Position numbers and translations under genes: made by a program. Shown here in pieces: positions 57,691 through 64,000 of a stretch of 64,000 nucleotides of DNA (position 1 is its first letter; each line of letters begins with the position of its first letter). A model generated the notes under the pieces. It ran no database searches, was not told the DNA's origin, and saw only the letters and a program-made list of their open reading frames with translations. This stretch comes from Turritopsis dohrnii (taxonomy: Eukaryota > Cnidaria > Hydrozoa > Anthoathecata > Oceaniidae), in assembly GCA_027922465.2 (NCBI GenBank), contig BQMF02000039.1:124001-188000 (forward strand), written 5' to 3'.

Positions 57691-59798
57691 TGACCAATGT
57701 GGAACTGTTGTCCCCAGATCAGTTCCACAGAATACACCCACTGGTGTCCCAGTTATTCCCGGACTCGATTCCGAATGTACCTTTGGCGGGCAGACTAAAA
57801 TATTTCAAAAAGAATTGGGAGAAATTAACGAGCGACCCAAACATACTGAATATGGTGAAAGGTTTCCAAATAGGCTTTCAGTCCCAACCAGTACAGCAGA
57901 GAAGGCCACATCAAATTTGCATGACAAACAAAGAAAAGGGACTTGTGAAACAGGAAATAAAATCTATGTTGGAAAAAGGTGCAATAAGGAAAGCACAGCC
58001 AGTGTCCGGTCAATTCCTGAGCTCAATATTTCTGGTGGGCAAGAAGGGTGGGGGAAATCGCCCAGTGATAAACCTAAAGGAGTTGAACAGGCATATACCA
58101 TACGCACATTTCAAAATGGAAGGCCTCTTTTTACTAAAAGAAATGTTAAGACCGGGGGACTTCATGTGCAAAATCGATTTAAAGGATGCCTATTTCGTAA
58201 TTCCTCTGTCAGAGGAATCAAGAAGGTACATAAGATTTATGTGGGAAGGCAGCCTGTACGAGTTCCTTTGCCTTTGTTTCGGACTCAGTCCAGCCCCAAG
58301 AGTATTTACAAAACTTATGAAAATTCCAATATCTCTACTGAGGAAACTGAATGTGAGGATCATAGTTTTCTTGGACGACATGCTGCTTATGGCCAGTTTG
58401 ATGGAACACTTGCTAACAGCAAGGGATACCCTAATATTTTTGTTTCAACAATTGGGTTTCCTGATCAACATATCAAAATCAATCCTAGAACCAACACAAT
58501 CTTTGGAATTTTTAGGGGTAGTCATAGACTCCAAAACAATGAGTGTAAGTCTACCCTCAGACAAAGTGATAGCCATACAAGCTCAGTGGCGAAGCATACT
58601 GGAATGTCCTCAGGTTACAGTGAGGGATTTGACCAAACTGATAGGCAGATTGTCGTCCACAGCAATAGCGGTATTACCAGCCCCTCTGCAGTACCGATTC
58701 TTGCAAAGGCAACAGATTCAGGAGCTTTCAGCAAAGCACTCTTTCGAGGCAACTATTGTTCTGTCAGACAAGGCCAAGGAAGAGATAAATTGGTGGCTTC
58801 TGAACCTGGAGCTTTACAATGGGAAGTGTTTGATTGCGCCACCAGCGCAGATGATAATATCCGATGCCTCGAAAGAGGGATGGGGTGCAGCATGCAGGGG
58901 AAGACAAACGGGGGGACCCTGGAACAGAGAGGAAAGGATGTTGCACATAAATGTCCTGGAACTAAGAGCGGCAGAGATAGCGATAAGGACATTCACAATG
59001 CCCGAAAAGAAGGGGTTATCAATTCACATGCAGATGGACAATATGGTGGCCTTAGCCTATCTGATGAAAATGGGAGGCACCCACAACGAGAGTCTTTTAT
59101 CAATAAGCAAACGGATCTGGGGATATCTTTTAGAGAGACAGATCACAATTACAGCAGAGTATATCCCAAGTGCCCTAAACAAGGAGGCAGACAGGGAGTC
59201 AAGGTCAGTGAAGGACTCCAGCGAATGGAAACTGCTTCCGGCAATTTTTCAGAAAATTTGTCAACAGAGGGGAACTCCCGACATAGATCTGTTTGCATCG
59301 AGAGTTTCCCATCAACTGCCTCAGTACATGTCCTGGAAACTGGACCCCTACAGTCAGGGAAGGGATGCATTTCAAGTGAACTGGGGTCACCAGTACGCTT
59401 ACGCATTTCCCCCGTTCTCCCTGATAGGTCGAACTGCCAGGAAAGTAGAGGAGGAGAAGGCAGAAATGATCTTAATAACCCCAGCTTGGCAAACTCAAAG
59501 TTGGTTCCCGACATTGCTGGGAATGTCAGTGCAGAATCCCCTACTGCTTCCACACAGAAGGGATCTTCTTCAAGATCCCAAGGGCTTACAACACCCACTG
59601 ATAGTAAACAGCGCCTTGCGTCTAGTGGCATGGACTATTTCAGGAAAAGCTTGGCGGCAGAGGGAATATCAGAAAAGGCTGCCTGTCTTATCTCTCTCTC
59701 CAGACGAAAAGGGACACTTAACAATTACGAATCGTCCTGGCGAAAGTGGCATGGCTGGTGTTCTGAACGACAAATATGTCCCATTAGATGCCCTATAA
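57405..59798 (+). CDS. DIRS-like reverse transcriptase / RNase H
   Basis: 797 codons in the frame overlapping gag and recombinase; the RT-like sequence begins around residue 95, so the real start is uncertain. RT motifs: RPVINLKELN (219-228), KIDLKDAY (256-263), LCFGLSPAPRVFTKLM (290-305) and VFLDDM (321-326, the catalytic DD). RNase H: ISDASKEGWG (D487), NVLELRAA (E519), MQMDNMVAL (D545) and KEADRESR (D596). After that comes DLFASRVSHQLPQYMSW and FPPFSLIGR, the extension found after RNase H in DIRS elements, where a methyltransferase-like domain is described. All key acidic residues are present and there is no internal stop, so the enzyme could be functional. Confidence 0.9.
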   Translation: MHSQTINPSFYLVQNMKRWFLNLLMRKISPRNCLVQCARLIVVAMVVDGPFRGAPYLNQLGVGGVVSSWQQDKPWPTQDQAEDKEVTLNFCKSSLLTNVELLSPDQFHRIHPLVSQLFPDSIPNVPLAGRLKYFKKNWEKLTSDPNILNMVKGFQIGFQSQPVQQRRPHQICMTNKEKGLVKQEIKSMLEKGAIRKAQPVSGQFLSSIFLVGKKGGGNRPVINLKELNRHIPYAHFKMEGLFLLKEMLRPGDFMCKIDLKDAYFVIPLSEESRRYIRFMWEGSLYEFLCLCFGLSPAPRVFTKLMKIPISLLRKLNVRIIVFLDDMLLMASLMEHLLTARDTLIFLFQQLGFLINISKSILEPTQSLEFLGVVIDSKTMSVSLPSDKVIAIQAQWRSILECPQVTVRDLTKLIGRLSSTAIAVLPAPLQYRFLQRQQIQELSAKHSFEATIVLSDKAKEEINWWLLNLELYNGKCLIAPPAQMIISDASKEGWGAACRGRQTGGPWNREERMLHINVLELRAAEIAIRTFTMPEKKGLSIHMQMDNMVALAYLMKMGGTHNESLLSISKRIWGYLLERQITITAEYIPSALNKEADRESRSVKDSSEWKLLPAIFQKICQQRGTPDIDLFASRVSHQLPQYMSWKLDPYSQGRDAFQVNWGHQYAYAFPPFSLIGRTARKVEEEKAEMILITPAWQTQSWFPTLLGMSVQNPLLLPHRRDLLQDPKGLQHPLIVNSALRLVAWTISGKAWRQREYQKRLPVLSLSPDEKGHLTITNRPGESGMAGVLNDKYVPLDAL

Positions 59799-60385
59799 AG
59801 TTTGTTCTGGATTTCTTAGCAGATTTGTTTGAAAAAGGTCTGCAGCATAGCACCATAGGGGCCCACAGGTCTGCGATATCAGCGTATCATGATCCTGTGG
59901 ATAGGATGCCAGTAGGGGTACACCCAAGGGTTTCAGCATTAATGACAGGTATCTTTAATGAAAGGCCTCCTCAACCCAAATGTATGTTCATATGGGATGT
60001 TGAATGTGCACTTAACTACATACGAGATTTAGAAGGAGATGCCTTACTGTCTGATAAAATGTTGACACTTAAATTGGCTATGCTGATGGCTCTCACAACA
60101 GCATCACGAGCATCAGAGATCACTGGCTTGGATCTAAGTCATTTGGTGAGACACGAACACTTTTATTTATTTCATTTTTCAAAACATTCTAAAGTCAGCC
60201 AACCTGGAAAAACTTTGCTTCCACTCAAGTTTTACAAATATCAGGAGGAGCCAAAACTTTGTGTATGTCAAACTATAGATTCCTACATAGGTCGAAGGGA
60301 AAAATGGGGAGTTACTGATAACCAACTTTTGGTTGCTCACATTAAACCACATAAGGCAGTGAAAACATCTTCAGTTTCACGTTGG
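59630..60385 (+). pseudogene. DIRS-like tyrosine recombinase, truncated by BEL LTR
   Basis: The end of the 1245-codon frame. An N-terminal SAM-like region (LNNYESSWRKWHGWCSER, then HSTIGAHRSAISAYHD) is followed by the catalytic domain, with LMALTTASRASEITGLDL holding the first catalytic Arg (about residue 1130). It breaks off after KAVKTSSVSRW. The HxxR and nucleophilic Tyr motifs are missing because the frame runs into the BEL LTR at 60386; the last 24 residues (CFGAHTRND...) are LTR-encoded. The recombinase would integrate the circular element in intact copies; here it cannot act. Confidence 0.85.
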
Positions 60386-61117
60386 TGTTTCGGAGCACAC
60401 ACAAGAAATGATTTGATTTCGAGGCGTATATTTGTAATCTCGATGGATTCAAACTGAATGAAGAAAAATACAAAAGGAAATTAAATATATGATAAAAAGT
60501 ACATGTGAGTATAATTGAAAAAGTTTAAGTTGAAAAAATCTAATTGAAAAAGTTTAGTTTGAAAAAATTTCTAAGTCTGAAAAAAGTTCAAAAAGTAAAA
60601 AATATTATAAGTCCAGATGCTTACCAGCTTGCCAGAATGTGAGTCTGAAAAGAGGGTGTGGCTCCAAAGTGTTGAAAGTTGAATTGAAAAAATTTTGATA
60701 GTTGAAAATTATTTGAGATATGAGTTAGTTATCAAACTTGAAAATTTGAAAGTTGAGTTAAGAGGCCATCTTGAAATTTGATGTTGACTGCTCAAGATCA
60801 AGTTGACAACTGAATGACAAACCTAAGAGCTGGTATTTAAAGGCCAAAAAAGCAAAGTGGACATGTAAATTGTAAATAGGGCCTTAAGCAAAGTTGACAT
60901 ACAAATATAAAAATAAATAGAGCCTTAGCATATAAACTTGAAAATACTGTCTAAATAGTAAATAGAGCCTTAATTGTGTGAGCTATGAATACAAAAAAGG
61001 GATTCTAGAGCAAAGTAGATATGACCCAAAATGTAAACAAACTGATAATAAGGGCCTGAACACACTGGAACAAAATTTTTAATATAAACACTAGAATTGA
61101 AGTTTGTTCAATTTACA
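60386..61117 (-). repeat. 3' LTR of the BEL/Pao element (732 bp)
   Basis: On the + strand it starts TGTTTCGGAGCACAC and ends TTCAATTTACA. On the - strand it is TGTAAATTGAAC...GAAACA, i.e. TG...CA ends. The - strand sequence just before it, CTGCTGGGGGAA, is a polypurine tract, 30 bp past the pol stop. The + strand left junction falls inside DIRS recombinase codons, after GTTGG (60381-60385), the expected 5-bp target duplication. The other LTR is beyond the window. Confidence 0.8.
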
Positions 61118-61146
61118 TTCCCCCAGCAGAAAATTCAAAATTTTGT

Positions 61147-64000
61147 TCATTGTTCGTTTTCCAACATTGAAAATTCTTCCCAAACACTCAATTCGTCCAC
61201 GGGGTGAATCATTACAAGACTACGGACTGCTCGATGTGTGACACGATTCACACTTTCATTGTGATTTCGATACTCGACCAGAACTTTTCGAATCTTCCCG
61301 TCAGTACTGTATTCCAACTGTTTCACCTTTCCGAATTGATACACGTTTGCTATCGGACCGTCTCGTTTCGTGAACAGAACGACATCCCCAACTTTCATGT
61401 CACGATCGTTGTGGAACCATTTCGGGCGATGCATCAGGTTGGGAACATGGACAGTAAGCCAGACTTCAAACCAGGCATCGAATATCCTCTGGTTAAGTTT
61501 AGCAAACTTGTCAGTGTTGGTTGTCATCTTGACTGGAAATGCAGGACTTCGGTTGTTGTTTCGTCCCATCAAAAGGCGGTTCGGTGTAAGAACATCTGCA
61601 ACTTCGAATTCTGTGTGGCTGTTGACTGCTATCGGCATATCATTGATCGTGTTTGCGATTTGGGCAGCAACTGTCTCCCACTGGAGAACTGACAATCTTT
61701 CGTTGTGGAAATTTGTAGTGATGGATTTTCGAACTTCTCGGATCTTCCGCTCCACTTTCCCATGCATGTGATGACCAGCGACAGGACAAACATCAAATTG
61801 CACTTGGGCTTGGCAGAAGAGATGGTTCTGAATGTCGGTGAAGTCAAGACGCATGGTTTCACATCCCTTAACAAGTTGACTTCCTTCATCAGGGAGCAAG
61901 TATTTCGGGTAACCAACGTGACTTGCAAATCTTGTGAATGATAGGATGAAAGATGGCGTGCTGTAATCATCCATAACATTGATTTTTGTTGCTGATGTAG
62001 TTGTACAGCAGAATATCACAAGCCATATTTTAACGGTAGTTCGCTTGTGAAAATTTGAGTAGGCGTTCAGTGGTCCACACAAATCTACTTGAGTCGAGTA
62101 AAATGGTGGTGCTATGTTGAAATTGTGCCTTGAGACTGGACCCATTTCCACTTCCACAGTCTTCTTTGTGATGTATCGACATCGCTCACAGCGTTTTCTC
62201 ATCAATTTCACCAATTCTTTGCCGTCGATGATGTAGGCGACTTGTAAGACATATCTGTACACAGTTTCGACACCGGCATGTTTTGCAACCGGATGTTTCC
62301 AATGGATGTGATTGACGATACTGAATGCTATTGGTGAGTACCTGTCGATAATGGGCACGAAGAACATGGAAGCTGACAGGTCGATCATGGCTTCGGTTAG
62401 TCTTCCGGTAGCAGTGACTTCGTTAGACGGCAGTATTCTTCCAACGTAGTAGAGGATTCCATCTTTACATTTGCTGATCTTGTTGTACTTCTTCTCTGGT
62501 GTGAACACTTTAACCTCTTCAGTTGCTTTCGTGAAGAAGTATTTCTCAGCTTGACTGACGGTTTGAGTTGTCAGGTTTGATTTTGACGATCTTTTCAGGC
62601 GATTTTTCAGATTATTGACAAATTTGATGACGAGTCCCATTATTCGAATGATCCTTGCCCAATCGAATCTGTTCGGGTCGAGGAGATATTGAGAAAATTT
62701 GTGTCTTTCCGTGATTGAGGATAGATGGGCTGATGGTTTTTCCACAGGACATTTGTTTGGTGCTTGTTCGAATTGTGGAAGGATTCTTTCTTTGTTGACG
62801 AATGTGATATCTTCTTGGTTCAGCTTGATCTTGTCAACGCTTGTTACAGGAAACTTGTCTTTGGTCTCACGCATCCATGGAAGGCCATTATACCACGGAG
62901 AATTTTGACCAACATCCTGGAGGGTAGCACCTCTTCGGGTTCCGATGTCAGCTATCATCTCTTGGCTCCTGACAAACTTCCAGTCTGACGGCTTGGTGAA
63001 TCTGTGTATCTCAAGAACTCTGTTCCGGACCCATGGTTTGAGTTGTTTGTCGCTTCCGTTGATCCAGAACAGAACAATTTGGCTATCGGTTAATTTGAGT
63101 GATGATTGGTGATGCTTTTTGAACGACCGCCTGACAACTTCGCCAGTGTGAGTGTTGAGGGTTGCCGCCAGTAGCTCTGCTCGAGGTTGTGTTGATCCAT
63201 TTGGTACAAGTCGAGATCTGGAGAAAACCAGTTGACATGAGAAGTTTCCAGATTTTCGTTTAAACCTGGCATAGATTGCAACACAAGCGATGTCTTTTGA
63301 TGCATCTCCTGCGTCGATTGTTGTGATTTTGAGATCAACTGCATCTTCAGGTACGATTGCACGATGAAATCTGATTGTCGGGATTTCCTCCATCATTGCA
63401 AAGTGCGAATTCCAAACAGGTCGGAGGTCATCGGGAATTCTGTCGTCCCAATCTAAACCTCTGTCGACGAGTTGATGCAAGTCCAACTTCATGGCTGCGG
63501 TAAGAGGTGTGATTTTGCCTGTGATATCATACAACTCAGCAACCTTTGATACACATTGGCGACGGGTGAGGTTGGCAGGTACTGTGTTGATGGTTGTAGG
63601 TTTCTTCCCTCTGATTTTCTTAGCGAAATTCAATTCACTGATGTCCAACGAGATTGTGTCTTCTTCGGGGTACCATTTCATCCCAGCTACGTTTATGCTT
63701 TTGCCATCTGCAGAAAGGTCTGGACTCGGCGGTTGATGTGAGAACGTTACTCCTTTGAGCGCAAATCCACCTTTGTTGATTGCAACTTCCAAGTCTTCGG
63801 CAAGTTGGATGGCAGCTTCAGGTGTTTCATCACCACTCAGGACATCATCAACGAAAGTGTCGTTTTCAACTACCTCAGTTGCTTTTGGTGTATCTTCTTT
63901 TGACATTTGGGCAGTTTGTCTCAATGCTCTTTCTGATTGGTTTCCTGATGACTTGACCCCATAGATTAGAGTCATGATCACTTTCTCCTTGGGCAACTTT
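61147..64000 (-). CDS. BEL/Pao polyprotein, C-terminal 949+ residues
   Basis: Open to the window edge, so the N-terminus (gag, protease, most of RT) is outside. Counting from the Met at 63996: the end of RT with FVDD (48-51), then the Pao-specific region containing LSADGKSINVAGMKWYPEED. RNase H follows with D228 (TIDAG), E274 (PRAELL), D304 (LTDSQ) and D350 (MIAD). The integrase zinc region is H565/H568/H573...C603/C606. The DDE core has D638 (QVDLCG), D703 (LPDEG) and E749 (GKVERK). The BEL-type C-terminal domain has MKVGDVVLFTKRDGP and VLVEYRN, and ends FSMLENEQ. No stops and complete catalytic residues, so this is a young copy. It is antisense to the DIRS element it interrupts. Confidence 0.92.
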   Translation of the reverse strand, partial: KLPKEKVIMTLIYGVKSSGNQSERALRQTAQMSKEDTPKATEVVENDTFVDDVLSGDETPEAAIQLAEDLEVAINKGGFALKGVTFSHQPPSPDLSADGKSINVAGMKWYPEEDTISLDISELNFAKKIRGKKPTTINTVPANLTRRQCVSKVAELYDITGKITPLTAAMKLDLHQLVDRGLDWDDRIPDDLRPVWNSHFAMMEEIPTIRFHRAIVPEDAVDLKITTIDAGDASKDIACVAIYARFKRKSGNFSCQLVFSRSRLVPNGSTQPRAELLAATLNTHTGEVVRRSFKKHHQSSLKLTDSQIVLFWINGSDKQLKPWVRNRVLEIHRFTKPSDWKFVRSQEMIADIGTRRGATLQDVGQNSPWYNGLPWMRETKDKFPVTSVDKIKLNQEDITFVNKERILPQFEQAPNKCPVEKPSAHLSSITERHKFSQYLLDPNRFDWARIIRIMGLVIKFVNNLKNRLKRSSKSNLTTQTVSQAEKYFFTKATEEVKVFTPEKKYNKISKCKDGILYYVGRILPSNEVTATGRLTEAMIDLSASMFFVPIIDRYSPIAFSIVNHIHWKHPVAKHAGVETVYRYVLQVAYIIDGKELVKLMRKRCERCRYITKKTVEVEMGPVSRHNFNIAPPFYSTQVDLCGPLNAYSNFHKRTTVKIWLVIFCCTTTSATKINVMDDYSTPSFILSFTRFASHVGYPKYLLPDEGSQLVKGCETMRLDFTDIQNHLFCQAQVQFDVCPVAGHHMHGKVERKIREVRKSITTNFHNERLSVLQWETVAAQIANTINDMPIAVNSHTEFEVADVLTPNRLLMGRNNNRSPAFPVKMTTNTDKFAKLNQRIFDAWFEVWLTVHVPNLMHRPKWFHNDRDMKVGDVVLFTKRDGPIANVYQFGKVKQLEYSTDGKIRKVLVEYRNHNESVNRVTHRAVRSLVMIHPVDELSVWEEFSMLENEQ

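Larger units (their letters stand above)
56720..60385 (+). mobile_element. DIRS-like YR retrotransposon, interrupted by BEL insertion
   Basis: Gag, RT-RNase H and tyrosine recombinase regions occur in the order and overlapping frames typical of DIRS elements, with no DDE integrase. It is cut at 60386, where a BEL LTR begins (TGTTTCGGAG) in the middle of the recombinase. The missing recombinase end and right terminal repeats should lie beyond the BEL element, outside the window. The coding frames are long and free of stops, so the insertion is probably recent. Confidence 0.85.

Noticed and set aside
57720..59620. Middle of the 1245-codon DIRS frame as a separate protein
   Set aside because: The real product here is RT/RNase H in the overlapping frame; this reading has no domain of its own. 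It is recorded only as an overlap.
60386..60457. Last 24 codons of the recombinase frame as true C-terminus
   Set aside because: They are encoded by the BEL LTR, and the catalytic HxxR and Tyr motifs are absent.
61204..61771. ORFs on the + strand opposite BEL pol
   Set aside because: Shadows of the antisense polyprotein, which carries all the recognisable domains.

Overview
This is AT-rich eukaryotic DNA. It has spliced genes with GT-AG introns, long introns and dense transposable-element content. The mix of elements (P-element-like THAP transposons, DIRS-like YR retrotransposon, BEL/Pao, Ty3/Gypsy, LINEs, mariner, TTAA elements, CXC-tailed elements) suggests a non-vertebrate animal such as a cnidarian, a sponge or another aquatic invertebrate. 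The species cannot be read from the window, and no rRNA, tRNA or CRISPR array was recognised.

Host genes: two tandem paralogous genes on the + strand dominate the middle. Gene 1 (15721-40002) and gene 2 (41244-50789) each have nine exons with matching intron phases. Each encodes about 470-520 residues built of four repeats of roughly 100 residues with a G-N-P-W signature. Both start MGxxxS, a possible N-myristoylation signal, and gene 2 ends in a Gln-rich tail with PPSY. Gene 1 exon 1 lies almost 10 kb upstream of exon 2. Its long introns 1 (9.8 kb) and 4 (11.5 kb) hold most of the mobile DNA.

Left side (1-15.4 kb): a decayed Gypsy pol tail (1-727), then a nearly complete P-like element (3915-8270) with a THAP transposase and a convergent C2H2 gene. 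Next come a small TIR element (10077-11269), a second P-like element (11406-14342) carrying a LINE fragment and a CxxC zinc-binding gene, and another small TIR element (14538-15421).

Gene 1 introns: intron 1 contains a Ginger-like deletion element (15827-16889), a TA-flanked element with ATCGTTAAT arrays (16928-18297), a GACGGC-rich element (21718-22398) and other repeats. Intron 4 contains an antisense LINE (about 27184-33988). It is split by one repeat unit that itself carries a mariner (28334-29395) and by a 2-kb TIR element with GACGC arrays (31798-33808). An internally deleted Gypsy element with a 5-bp target duplication (36453-37779) lies further down the same intron.

Gene 2 intron 4 holds two TTAA-flanked elements (44481-45169 and 45865-46967). 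Right side: a TA element (52988-54455), an AT-rich repeat-bounded element (about 55255-56150) and a DIRS-like retrotransposon (gag, RT/RNase H, tyrosine recombinase; 56720-60385). A BEL/Pao element on the - strand interrupts the DIRS recombinase (LTR 60386-61117, pol 61147 to the window edge).
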